NCBI GenBank assembly: GCA_018970255.1
Contig: JAGWWS010000026.1
Span: 1-35,775, forward strand
From: Verrucomicrobiota bacterium
Lineage (GTDB): Bacteria; Verrucomicrobiota; Verrucomicrobiia; Chthoniobacterales; Terrimicrobiaceae
Reading direction: 5' to 3'
DNA: 35,775 nt
In this document: in pieces, positions 14,942 to 22,277 of the stretch
Layout: each line of letters starts with the position of its first letter
Numbering within the stretch: position 1 is the first letter of the stretch
Notes under the pieces: model-generated
The model's database searches: none
Told to the model about the DNA's origin: nothing
What the model saw: the letters and a program-made list of their open reading frames with translations, nothing else
Made by a program: the position numbers and the translations under genes

Positions 14942-15466
14942 TCACCAGGCATCCTTCGCGCTGAGCGCTTGGGTCGGCTTGGGAGCGTTGTATTCCATCC
15001 AGAGCGGGCGCAACTCGGTTTCGTCCGTCAGCGCCATCACCCGGCACACGAGGCAGAGATCCTTGGAAATCGCGAGATGTTCCTTGGCATTCGAGATGTT
15101 CCCGAGTTGGCACTCGATGCAAGCGAGGTGGTAGTGGACCAGCGCGGTGCGGGGAAAGAATTCGGCGGTTTCGAGCAAGAACTGGCGGGCTTTTTCGACC
15201 TTGCCCCCGAGCCGCTTGGCGATCGCCACATCGATCCAGCGCTCCACATTTCCCGAATCCTCCTCGAGGAGGAGCAGCGCGACGGTCTCCATCATGGACC
15301 ACTCCCCGCGGGCGCGGTAGAGATCGAGAAGAACGGTGAGGCCACCCACGCCCATGCGGTCCTCGGCGGGGATCGAGTGAAGTTCGCGGACCGCCTCGTC
15401 CAACATTCCGAGCTCGATGTAGCCCTCGGCGGCCTCAAGGCGCATTTTGATTTGTTCGTCGCACAT
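14942..15466 (-). CDS. TPR-like helical repeat protein
   Basis: The product has 174 residues, mostly paired helices with the pattern of tetratricopeptide repeats. Examples are AAEGYIELGMLDEAVRELHS near the start and ALVHYHLACIECQLGNISNA near 125-145. Such proteins are scaffolds; no catalytic domain or signal peptide is visible. I chose the ATG at 15466 (MCDEQIKMRLEAAEGY) because the open frame upstream is low-complexity and runs into the divergent adaptor gene. The 156 bp to that gene hold no other feature I can name. Partner unknown. Confidence 0.75.
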   Translation of the reverse strand: MCDEQIKMRLEAAEGYIELGMLDEAVRELHSIPAEDRMGVGGLTVLLDLYRARGEWSMMETVALLLLEEDSGNVERWIDVAIAKRLGGKVEKARQFLLETAEFFPRTALVHYHLACIECQLGNISNAKEHLAISKDLCLVCRVMALTDETELRPLWMEYNAPKPTQALSAKDAW

Positions 15467-15622
15467 GGTCTGAGTTTGCTTGTCGGGGAAAACCCGGCGA
15501 TTTCGTTTCGGACCGCCGGATTGTTTCCCCACCTGAAATATCGGCGGAATCCAGAGGGACTTTAGTTTCGCACTTCGTTCTTGCTGTCGCCCCGGCGCGG
15601 CATGTGAGAAAGTCGAAATCGG

Positions 15623-16756
15623 ATGAAAAAATTCAAACCGATCCTGCTCGCTCTGGGCGCGCTTGCGCTCATCTTCCTCGGCATCGCCGGAGTGAAGTTT
15701 TTGCAGATCCGCGCCATGATCGCCTCTGGCGAAAACTCGACCCGGCCACCCGAGACCATCAGCACCGCGGTGGTCGAGTCGGACTCCTGGGTTCGCAGTG
15801 TGGAATCGGTGGGCTCGCTCCGTCCCGTGCAAGGCGCCGACCTCAGCACCGAGGCCTCTGGCATCGTTTCAAAAATCCTTTTCGAGAACGGCGCCGAGGT
15901 CCGACAGGGCGAACTCCTCGTGGAACTCGATGCCGAGGCCGAGCGGGCGAACCTGCGCGCCGCCGAGGCCGAGGCCCAGCTCGCAAAAAGCGTCTACGAC
16001 CGCACCAAATCGCTTCGCGCCACCAACAATGTCCCGCAGTCCGACCTCGATGCCGCCGAGTCCCAGCTCCGCAAGGCCGAGGCGCTCGCCCAACAAATCA
16101 GCGCCGCCATTGCGAAGAAACAACTCCGCGCCCCCTTCGATGGACGCCTCGGCATCCGCGAAGTCAACCTCGGCCAGTATGTGGAACAAGGGGCGAAAAT
16201 CGTCCCGTTGCAATCCCTCGACCCGATCCATGTCGATTTCCTGTTGCCGCAACAGCTCGTCTCCACCGTCGCCCCCGGCCAAAAAATCATCCTCCGCACC
16301 GATGCCTATCCCGGCCGCGAATTCACGGGCGAACTCACCGCCGTGAATTCCGAGATCGACCGCATCACCCGCAACATCCGCCTCCAAGGAACGCTCAAAA
16401 ACACCGACGGCGCACTCCGCCCCGGAATGTTCGCCCGCGTGGAAATTTTCCCCGGCGGCTCCGATGCGGTCCTGCGCGTGCCGGTCACAGCCGTCTTCCG
16501 CGCTCCCTACGGCGACTCGGTGTTCGTCGTCCTCGAGCGCACGAATGAAGACGGCGTGAGCGAGAAATTCGTCGAGCAAAGATTCATCCGCACCGGCCGC
16601 TCCATGGGAGATTTCATCGCGATCACGGAAGGCTTGAATGAGGGCGACACCGTCGTCTCCGCCGGAGCCTTCAAACTCCGCAACGGCTCCAGCGTCCAAG
16701 TCAACAACGCCCTCGCCCCGAAACCGGAGCTGTCACCACATCCCGAGAATTCCTGA
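15623..16756 (+). CDS. RND-type periplasmic adaptor (membrane fusion protein), without adjacent pump
   Basis: This 377-residue adaptor has an N-terminal signal anchor (about 7-28), a lipoyl half-motif (VQGADLSTEASGIVSKILFENG), a short alpha-hairpin (about 95-155), and the second lipoyl half (LRAPFDGRLGIREVNLGQYV). Beta-barrel and membrane-proximal domains follow. This is the MexA/AcrA/HlyD_D23 layout, linking an inner-membrane RND transporter to an outer-membrane channel. No RND pump or TolC-like gene follows; a PEP-CTERM gene does. The adaptor therefore either serves a pump encoded elsewhere or is a leftover of a split operon. The last 10 bp overlap copy 1 of a direct repeat. Confidence 0.92.
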   Translation: MKKFKPILLALGALALIFLGIAGVKFLQIRAMIASGENSTRPPETISTAVVESDSWVRSVESVGSLRPVQGADLSTEASGIVSKILFENGAEVRQGELLVELDAEAERANLRAAEAEAQLAKSVYDRTKSLRATNNVPQSDLDAAESQLRKAEALAQQISAAIAKKQLRAPFDGRLGIREVNLGQYVEQGAKIVPLQSLDPIHVDFLLPQQLVSTVAPGQKIILRTDAYPGREFTGELTAVNSEIDRITRNIRLQGTLKNTDGALRPGMFARVEIFPGGSDAVLRVPVTAVFRAPYGDSVFVVLERTNEDGVSEKFVEQRFIRTGRSMGDFIAITEGLNEGDTVVSAGAFKLRNGSSVQVNNALAPKPELSPHPENS

Positions 16757-16788
16757 AGGGTTCCCGCGAAGCCGCGATGGCGCGAAGG
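16747..16788 (+). repeat. Direct repeat flanking the PEP-CTERM gene, copy 1
   Basis: This 42-bp unit matches 17638-17679 at 37 of 42 positions; it starts GAATTC and includes GGGTTCCCGCGAAG and GGCGCGAAGG. It covers the adaptor gene's last codons and stop. The internal cgcgaag motif recurs, like dispersed GC-rich intergenic repeats in related genomes. Confidence 0.8.
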
Positions 16789-16803
16789 GGGGGATCATTG
16801 CAG

Positions 16804-16822
16804 CGGCGCTCTGTGAGCGCCG
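16804..16822. terminator. Perfect 8-bp hairpin downstream of the adaptor gene
   Basis: CGGCGCTC (16804-16811) and GAGCGCCG (16815-16822) pair around the loop TGT. It follows the adaptor stop by about 50 bp and precedes the PEP-CTERM gene by 112 bp. No T-run follows (ggcgtttctg), so it is a weak intrinsic terminator at best. Confidence 0.45.
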
Positions 16823-16934
16823 GGCGTTTCTGAAGGGGCGGATCGCCGAGTCGCCCGACTTCTTTCCAAACGCACGGCAAAGTTCCGCGATTAGGCTTGC
16901 GCTGGATTTCGAAGCCCCACCTTAATCTTCCCGC

Positions 16935-17630
16935 ATGAAACGCCGATTCGGTTTGAGCCCCGCGGTGATGGTGGCGGTTGGAGCGTTCGTCTTCCAACTT
17001 TCGGCGCAAGCCATCTCCCTTTCCTCCCTGGACACTTTTGCGACCTCAAACGAGGGTTGGAAAATCGGCGGCGCAGGTGTCCAGCCGGCCCAAGTTTCCG
17101 GATTGGGTCCCGACAGCCAGATTGGCTACTTGAGTCACTTCTCCGACGGTTCGAGTTCAAATGGAAAATGGTTGATGTGGAATGACGGTGCGGACTGGCA
17201 GGGGAACTACATCACGGCCGGCGTCACGGGCATCAGCCTCGCGGCAAATGTCAGTTCGGGAGTCAGCCCGGTCAGCATGCGCATTGCCTTCGACGGACCC
17301 GGCGGTTGGTTCCATTCCTCCACGGTGAGCGTGGGAGCGGGCTGGAACACCTACTCGTTCTCGCTCATCCCATCGGACTTCACCCACGTCTCCGCCGGCG
17401 GCGGATCGGGCGCGTTCTCAGACACAATGGCATCCGTGACTCGGTTCGAGGTTTTCAGCGGGGCCGGCGCTGTCAGCTACCGATCAGGCGGCGACATTCT
17501 CCAAGCCGGCACTTCCACAAACACCATCCTGATCGACAACATCGCTGCCATCCCCGAGCCCTCCACCAACGCCCTGCTCCTCATGGCCGGCGCTGGTGCG
17601 CTTTGGTGGGTGAGGAGACGGCGTGTTTGA
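16935..17630 (+). CDS. PEP-CTERM sorted exported protein
   Basis: The 231-residue product has a Sec signal peptide (about 1-26, ending SAQA) and a C-terminal sorting tag: IPEPST at 206-211, a hydrophobic helix and a basic end (VRRRRV). Exosortase is thought to cut at the PEP motif and place such proteins at the cell surface or in the exopolysaccharide matrix. The middle is Gly/Ser-rich and probably a beta-sandwich of the carbohydrate-binding kind (DTFATSNEGWKI near 32, then repeated strands), but I cannot assign a ligand. No exosortase gene is in the window. The gene is bracketed by two copies of a 42-bp repeat. Confidence 0.9.
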   Translation: MKRRFGLSPAVMVAVGAFVFQLSAQAISLSSLDTFATSNEGWKIGGAGVQPAQVSGLGPDSQIGYLSHFSDGSSSNGKWLMWNDGADWQGNYITAGVTGISLAANVSSGVSPVSMRIAFDGPGGWFHSSTVSVGAGWNTYSFSLIPSDFTHVSAGGGSGAFSDTMASVTRFEVFSGAGAVSYRSGGDILQAGTSTNTILIDNIAAIPEPSTNALLLMAGAGALWWVRRRRV

Positions 17631-17637
17631 ACCCGAA

Positions 17638-17679
17638 GAATTCTTGATGGGTTCCCGCGAAGTCGCGGAGGCGCGAAGG
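17638..17679 (+). repeat. Direct repeat flanking the PEP-CTERM gene, copy 2
   Basis: Same orientation as copy 1, 891 bp away, 37 of 42 positions identical, starting 8 bp after the PEP-CTERM stop codon. Mismatches are scattered single bases, so the duplication is not recent. Confidence 0.8.
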
Positions 17680-17730
17680 AGTTTTATTCCAAAAACATCA
17701 TTCTGTTTTTGCTAATGAAGTTTGGCGGAG

Positions 17731-17775
17731 GCGTCCCGGCTGCGATCATAATCACTTCCTTGTCAGGCGGGACGC
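17731..17775. repeat. Inverted repeat in the intergenic stretch before tRNA-Gln
   Basis: GCGTCCCG (17731-17738) is the exact inverse of CGGGACGC (17768-17775), with a 29-base AT-richer loop. It lies between the PEP-CTERM gene and tRNA-Gln, which point toward each other. I see no gene in the rest of 17680-17850. Confidence 0.45.
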
Positions 17776-17850
17776 ATGCCCTACGGCTTAGAGCGATCGG
17801 TTGCGGTCACGCGCGAAGCGGGCTTTTTCCCACATCTCATTTATTTCGAG

Positions 17851-17924
17851 TGGCTGCCTCGCATGGATTCGAACCATGACAAACAGATCCAGAATCTGCA
17901 GTGCTACCGTTACACCACGAGGCA
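17851..17924 (-). tRNA. tRNA-Gln (anticodon CTG)
   Basis: On the minus strand the acceptor TGCCTCG (from 17924) pairs with CGAGGCA, followed by discriminator G and an encoded CCA (17853-17851). The anticodon stem GCAGA/TCTGT encloses TTCTGGA, giving CTG, which reads CAG. The D-arm has GGTGTAACGGTAGCAC and the T-arm ATGG-TTCGAAT-CCAT. It lies 62 bp past the end of the alcohol dehydrogenase gene on the same strand. Confidence 0.95.
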
Positions 17925-17986
17925 ATCGATGGGGGGCGAAATATCGGGGCGGCTTTCCGCGATGGCAACGGTTTTTTTGGGCGCGC

Positions 17987-18994
17987 TCAGGCTTTGAGGA
18001 CGATGCGGTAGCGGGGGCTGCCTTTTTCGAGGTGCTCGAGGGCGGCGTTGGCTTCGCTGAGCGGGAATTCCTCCACGATCGGGGCGATTTGGTGGCGGGC
18101 GCAGAAGTCGAGCATGCGGGCGGTGTTGGCCGGGCTGCCGAGCGGGGAGCCGGAGACGCTGCGCTGGCCCATGATGAGCGGGAAGGCGCCGATCTGGAAC
18201 GGCTCGAGCACGGCGCCGACATGGTGCAGGCGGCCGCGGGGGGCGAGCGCGGCGATGAACGAGGCCCAGTCGAGGGTGACATTCACGGTGCTGAGGATGA
18301 AATCGAAGCGGCCGGCCTCGGCTTGCATGGCGGAGGGGTCGCGGGAGTCGATGATGCGGTGGGCGCCGAGGCCGCGGATTTCGGCGGCTTTCGAGGGGTT
18401 CGACGAGAAGGCGGTGACTTCGCAGCCCCATTTCGAGAGGAATTGCACGGCGAGGTGGCCGAGGCCCCCGATGCCGATGACGCCCACGCGGTCGGTGGGG
18501 CGGACGCCGAATTGCAGGATGGGGTTGAAAACGGTGATGCCGCCGCAGAAGAGCGGGCCGGCGCTGGCGGCGGGGATGGACTCGGGGATGGGCGTGGCCC
18601 AAACCCAATGCGAGCGCACGCGGTCGGCGAACCCTCCGTGGCGGCCGACGATGGTGCCTTCGCCGGTGGGGCAGAAATTGTGGTCGCCCCCGACGCACTG
18701 GGGGCAGGACATGCAACTGCCGGAGAACCAACCGAGGCCGACGCGGTCGCCGGGTTTGACCCTGCGGACCGAGGAGCCGACGGCTTCCACGCGCCCGACG
18801 ACTTCATGGCCGGGGACGATGGGATAGGTGGTCATGCCCCAATCGTTGTGGAGCATGCTGAGGTCGGAGTGGCAAATGCCGCAATACTCGACGCGGATGT
18901 CGATTTGTTCGGGACCGAGGTCGGGGAGGGTGAATTCGAAGGGCTCGAGCGGGGAATTCGGGGCTTTCGCGGCGTAGGCGTGGACTTTGTTCAT
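17987..18994 (-). CDS. Zinc-dependent alcohol dehydrogenase of the YahK/CAD type
   Basis: This 335-residue medium-chain dehydrogenase has catalytic-zinc ligands C41, H63/E64 (GHEVVG) and C150. Structural-zinc cysteines are C94, C97, C100 and C108. A GIGGLGHLAVQ nucleotide loop is followed by FSSNPSK; the Ser/Lys there, with no acidic residue, suggests NADP(H). The family reduces aldehydes to alcohols in the cytoplasm, usually with broad specificity. A possible Shine-Dalgarno (AAGGAAA) lies about 12 bases before the start. It begins only 17 bp after lpxA and may be the last gene of the envelope operon, though no functional link to lipid A is known. Confidence 0.93.
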   Translation of the reverse strand: MNKVHAYAAKAPNSPLEPFEFTLPDLGPEQIDIRVEYCGICHSDLSMLHNDWGMTTYPIVPGHEVVGRVEAVGSSVRRVKPGDRVGLGWFSGSCMSCPQCVGGDHNFCPTGEGTIVGRHGGFADRVRSHWVWATPIPESIPAASAGPLFCGGITVFNPILQFGVRPTDRVGVIGIGGLGHLAVQFLSKWGCEVTAFSSNPSKAAEIRGLGAHRIIDSRDPSAMQAEAGRFDFILSTVNVTLDWASFIAALAPRGRLHHVGAVLEPFQIGAFPLIMGQRSVSGSPLGSPANTARMLDFCARHQIAPIVEEFPLSEANAALEHLEKGSPRYRIVLKA

Positions 18995-19011
18995 AGGGGG
19001 CTTGGGTTTCC

Positions 19012-19785
19012 TTACCGGATGATGCCGCGGCCGCTGGACTCGATGAATTCAAGCAGGTGGCGGATGACATCGGGGCCGGAGTGGTCCTCGGCGATCTTTT
19101 CGCAGGCTTGCTTCACATTGAGGTTCGAGCGGTAGAGGAGGCGGTAGGCTTCGCGGAGGGCGCGGGAGTCCTCGGGCTGGAAGCCGCGGCGCTCGAGGCC
19201 GACCTGGTTCACGCCGCGGACTTCGGCGGGGTTGCCATCGGCAATCATGTAGGGCGGGACATCCTGCACGATCTTCGTGCAGCCGCCGGTGATCGAGTGG
19301 CGGCCGATGCGGCAGAATTGGTGCACGCCCGAGAGCCCGCCGATGATGGCATGGTCCTCGACGGTGACATGGCCGGCGAGGGTGCCGTTGTTCGAGAAAA
19401 TGACATGGTCGCCGACGGTGCAATCGTGGGCGATGTGGGAATAGGCGAGGAAGTTGCCGTTGTTTCCGATGGTGGTCTTGGTGCCGGGCAGGGTGCCGCG
19501 GTTCACGGTGCAAAATTCGCGGAAGGAATTGTTGTCGCCGATTTCGAGGTAGGTCGGCTCGGCCGAGTATTTGAGGTCCTGCGAGCGGTGGCCGATGGAG
19601 CAGTAGGGGTAGAAGATGTTCGAAGCGCCGATTTTCGTGGGACCGGCGACGGTGGCATGGCCGAGGAAGCGGGTGCCGGGACCGATCTCGACCAGCGGGC
19701 CGATGTGGCAAAAGGGACCGACCTCGACCCCATCGTGAAGGACGGCCGAGGGGTCGATGACCGAACTCGGGTGGATTTTTGTCAT
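19012..19785 (-). CDS. lpxA: UDP-N-acetylglucosamine acyltransferase LpxA
   Basis: This enzyme adds the first acyl chain in lipid A synthesis, moving 3-hydroxyacyl from acyl carrier protein to UDP-GlcNAc in the cytoplasm. The 257-residue protein is a left-handed beta-helix of hexapeptide repeats, with the catalytic His in AYSHIAHDCTVGD and the C-terminal helical domain (SNLNVKQACEKIAE). The start at 19785 overlaps the lpxC-fabZ stop as ATGA. A longer open frame upstream is a shadow within lpxC-fabZ. Order and overlap place it in a lipid A operon. Confidence 0.97.
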   Translation of the reverse strand: MTKIHPSSVIDPSAVLHDGVEVGPFCHIGPLVEIGPGTRFLGHATVAGPTKIGASNIFYPYCSIGHRSQDLKYSAEPTYLEIGDNNSFREFCTVNRGTLPGTKTTIGNNGNFLAYSHIAHDCTVGDHVIFSNNGTLAGHVTVEDHAIIGGLSGVHQFCRIGRHSITGGCTKIVQDVPPYMIADGNPAEVRGVNQVGLERRGFQPEDSRALREAYRLLYRSNLNVKQACEKIAEDHSGPDVIRHLLEFIESSGRGIIR

Positions 19786-21086
19786 TTGTCGACGAGGCCG
19801 AAGAGCAGGATCGCCTCGGAGACGACCTCTCCGTTGACAAGGCAGCGGCAGGCGGCCTTGCCGAGGCGCTTCTTCACGCTGGTCATCTCGCACTCGATGA
19901 AAAGCGTGTCGCCGGGCATGACCGGTTTGCGGAATTTCACTTCGTCGGCGCTCATGAAGTAGCCGATTTTTCCGTCGTTCTCGGTGCGGCGCATCATGAC
20001 GATGCTGGCGACCTGGGCCATGGCCTCGAGCTGGAGCACGCCGGGCATGACGGGGTGGCCGGGGAAGTGACCTTGGAAGAATGGCTCGTTGATTGTCACC
20101 GCTTTCACGCCGGTGGCCTTGATGCCGCCGTCGAAATCGATGATGCGATCGACCATGAGGAACGGGTAGCGGTGCGGGAGGATTCCCATCACGGCATTGA
20201 TATCGAGAGGGCCGGAGGAGGGCGCTGGCACTGGGCGCTGGACCAGCGGACCGGCGGCATGGGCGCGGGAGGCGAGTTGTTTTGCGGCCTCTGTGTTGAT
20301 GCCGTGGCCGGGTTTGACGGCGACGATGTGGGCTTTCAGGAATCGGCCGCAAAGCGAGAGGTCGCCGACGATATCGAGGATCTTGTGGCGGACAAATTCG
20401 TCGGGGAAGCGGAGCGGCTCCTTGCTCAGGACGCTGTCCCCGCGGGCGACGATGGCGTTTTCCAGGCTCCCGCCTTTGATGAGGCCTTTGTCCATGAGCG
20501 GCTTCACATCCTCGTAGAAAACGAAGGTGCGGGCAGGCGCGATTTCGCGTTCGTAAATCTCCGGCGTGATCTCGGTGGAGTAAAACTGGGTGAAGCGGCC
20601 TTCCGGGCCGACTTGGGTGCAGGAGACGCGGAATTTCGTGTCCGGCAGGATGAGGAGGATCGAGCCGTTGGATTCCACCGTGAGGGGCTCGCGGATCTCG
20701 AGGAAACGGCGCGGGGCGTCCTGCTCGACGATGCCCGCCTTTTTGATCAAGGCGACGAATTCGTTGGCGCTGCCGTCGCAGATCGGCGGCTCGTTCGCAT
20801 CCATGCTGATGAGCGCGTTGTCCACGCCCATGCCGGTGAGGGCGGAAATCACATGCTCGACCGTGTGGATTTTGACGGGCCCCTGGACGATGGTGGTGGC
20901 GCGCTCGACGGTTTTGACATGGGCGGCGGCGGCTTCGACCACCGGTTCGTCGGGAAGGTCCTTGCGCTGGAATTTAAACCCGTGGTCCGGCGGCGCGGGG
21001 TGAAGGGTCAGGGTGACTTTCTCGCCGGTGTGCAGGGCGCTGCCCGAGAAACCGGCGGACGAGGCGAGTGTGCGTTGTTTTTGCAA
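19782..21086 (-). CDS. lpxC/fabZ: Bifunctional LpxC-FabZ: UDP-acyl-GlcNAc deacetylase fused to hydroxyacyl-ACP dehydratase
   Basis: This 434-residue protein is a natural fusion. Residues 1 to about 280 are LpxC, the zinc deacetylase committing to lipid A. Its ligands are H78 (HTVEHV), H234 and D238 (RHKILDIVGD), and its general acid is H261 (KPGHGINTE). Residues about 292-434 are FabZ, the hotdog-fold dehydratase of fatty acid synthesis, with H340 and E354 in the GHFPGHPVMPG-LQLEAMAQ region. The joint is a short Pro/Ala linker near 283-291. Both enzymes compete for the same 3-hydroxyacyl pool, so fusion may tie their levels together. Such fusions are known in Bacteroidetes and PVC bacteria. 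It lies 21 bp after the cyclic-nucleotide-binding gene. Confidence 0.97.
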   Translation of the reverse strand: MQKQRTLASSAGFSGSALHTGEKVTLTLHPAPPDHGFKFQRKDLPDEPVVEAAAAHVKTVERATTIVQGPVKIHTVEHVISALTGMGVDNALISMDANEPPICDGSANEFVALIKKAGIVEQDAPRRFLEIREPLTVESNGSILLILPDTKFRVSCTQVGPEGRFTQFYSTEITPEIYEREIAPARTFVFYEDVKPLMDKGLIKGGSLENAIVARGDSVLSKEPLRFPDEFVRHKILDIVGDLSLCGRFLKAHIVAVKPGHGINTEAAKQLASRAHAAGPLVQRPVPAPSSGPLDINAVMGILPHRYPFLMVDRIIDFDGGIKATGVKAVTINEPFFQGHFPGHPVMPGVLQLEAMAQVASIVMMRRTENDGKIGYFMSADEVKFRKPVMPGDTLFIECEMTSVKKRLGKAACRCLVNGEVVSEAILLFGLVDK

Positions 21087-21107
21087 GGGTCGGGCTTTTT
21101 GCGAAGC

Positions 21108-21608
21108 CTACTCTTCTGGCGCGGAACGGTGCAGGAGGTCGAGGTATTTTTGGTTCGTGGCGCGCAGGCGCTTGACGAGTTCGCTGCCGATGGCGCTGAG
21201 GATCGAGACGGCTGCGGAGGGCTGCAGACCGGCCAGAACGCCAAGCGTGGTCCGCGTCATGCGCATGAGTGTGCAGTCCTCGGTGGCAAGGACATCCGCC
21301 GAGCGCGGGCCGTCGTCCACGAGCGAGATTTCCCCGAGGAAATCGCCGACGCCGAGCTTGGCAAAGTGGACGGCTTGATCGGGCGCGGCTGCACTGACGA
21401 GAGCACTGCCTTGGAGAATCAGGTAAAGGCAGTGGCCCTCCTCGCCGCTGGTGATGATTTTCGAGCCTTTCTGGAACGAAATGGTATCCGTGAGCCGAAT
21501 CAAAGTGGAAATCTCCTCCGGACCGAGGCCGGAGAAAACGGCAAAGCGGTTCAGTCTGGGGTCCTCAGCCGTGAGCGGGAGGAAGGGATTCAGGGAGGAT
21601 TTTTCCAT
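21108..21608 (-). CDS. Stand-alone cyclic-nucleotide-binding domain protein
   Basis: The 166-residue product carries one CRP-type cNMP-binding beta-barrel. The phosphate-binding cassette reads GDFLGEISLVDDGPRSADV, keeping the Glu and Arg that contact cyclic nucleotide in CRP. There is no helix-turn-helix, so it is not a transcription factor. It ends with a helix (GSELVKRLRATNQKYLDLL) that could dimerise or bind a partner. The start at 21608 (MEKSSLNPF) lies inside the ATPase gene, overlapping it by 44 bp, and no later start precedes the domain. Co-transcription with an ABC ATPase and lpxC suggests envelope control by a cyclic nucleotide; that role is inference. Confidence 0.85.
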   Translation of the reverse strand: MEKSSLNPFLPLTAEDPRLNRFAVFSGLGPEEISTLIRLTDTISFQKGSKIITSGEEGHCLYLILQGSALVSAAAPDQAVHFAKLGVGDFLGEISLVDDGPRSADVLATEDCTLMRMTRTTLGVLAGLQPSAAVSILSAIGSELVKRLRATNQKYLDLLHRSAPEE

Positions 21609-22254
21609 CAAGCATTCGAACGCGGATCGGTGCGGTGAGGGCGACCGCGTCGCTATGGGTGACAATAACCAGCGTCGCGATTTTTTGGGAAGCAATCTTT
21701 ACGAGCGTCTCACAAACATTCACGGCGTTGGCGGAGTCGAGGTTGCCAGTGGGCTCGTCCGCAAGGAGGAGTTTCGGCTTTCCGGCGAGGGCGCGGGCGA
21801 TGGCGGCGCGTTGCATTTCGCCGCCGCTGAGCTGATGAGGGAAATGCTCCGCCCGGGGAGTGAGCCCCACGAGGTCGAGCATCTCGGAAACACGGCTGGA
21901 TGCAGTTTTTGCCTTCTCGCCGCGAAGGAGGAGGGGCAGCTCGGCATTCTCGCGAACGGTCATGGCGGGGAGGAGATTGAAGAACTGGAAAACGATCCCG
22001 AGCGTGTGGCGGCGGTAGCGGGTGAGCATGGCCTCATCGGCCTTGGCGAGGTCGATGCCGTTAACCCGAACCACGCCGGAGTCGGGTTGATCGAGGCCGC
22101 CGAGAATGTTCAGAAGTGTGCTTTTTCCACAGCCGCTGGGACCGGTGATGGCGGCGAAATCTCCGAATCCGAGTCGCAGAGAGACATCGTCGAGTGCGCG
22201 GACGCCGCCGGTTTCCCGCGAGTAGATGCGCGTGACGTTTTGCAGTTCGACCAT
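21565..22254 (-). CDS. ABC transporter ATPase of the LolD/MacB type, permease not adjacent
   Basis: The 229-residue ATPase has Walker A GPSGCGKST (38-46), Q-loop VFQFFNLLPAMTVREN (88-103), signature LSGGE (142-146) and Walker B LLLADEPTG (162-170). The sequence around the Q-loop and NLDSANA is that of the LolD/MacB/FtsE-like group, which extracts lipoproteins or drives mechanotransmission in the envelope. A LolC/E- or MacB-like permease is expected nearby but none is in the window. It is the first gene of the minus-strand group running through lpxC and lpxA. Its start lies 23 bp from the divergent pseudouridine synthase, so the two promoters must overlap. Confidence 0.9.
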   Translation of the reverse strand: MVELQNVTRIYSRETGGVRALDDVSLRLGFGDFAAITGPSGCGKSTLLNILGGLDQPDSGVVRVNGIDLAKADEAMLTRYRRHTLGIVFQFFNLLPAMTVRENAELPLLLRGEKAKTASSRVSEMLDLVGLTPRAEHFPHQLSGGEMQRAAIARALAGKPKLLLADEPTGNLDSANAVNVCETLVKIASQKIATLVIVTHSDAVALTAPIRVRMLDGKILPESLPPAHG

Positions 22255-22277
22255 GGGCGCGCGATAGTCGCGGGGCG

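Noticed and set aside
15467-15832. Upstream extension of the TPR protein
   Set aside because: It runs antisense over the adaptor gene's start, has shadow-type composition, and lacks TPR helices.
19786-20352. Long N-terminal extension of LpxA
   Set aside because: It is an out-of-phase reading of lpxC-fabZ, rich in Arg and Pro. The true start overlaps the lpxC-fabZ stop by ATGA.
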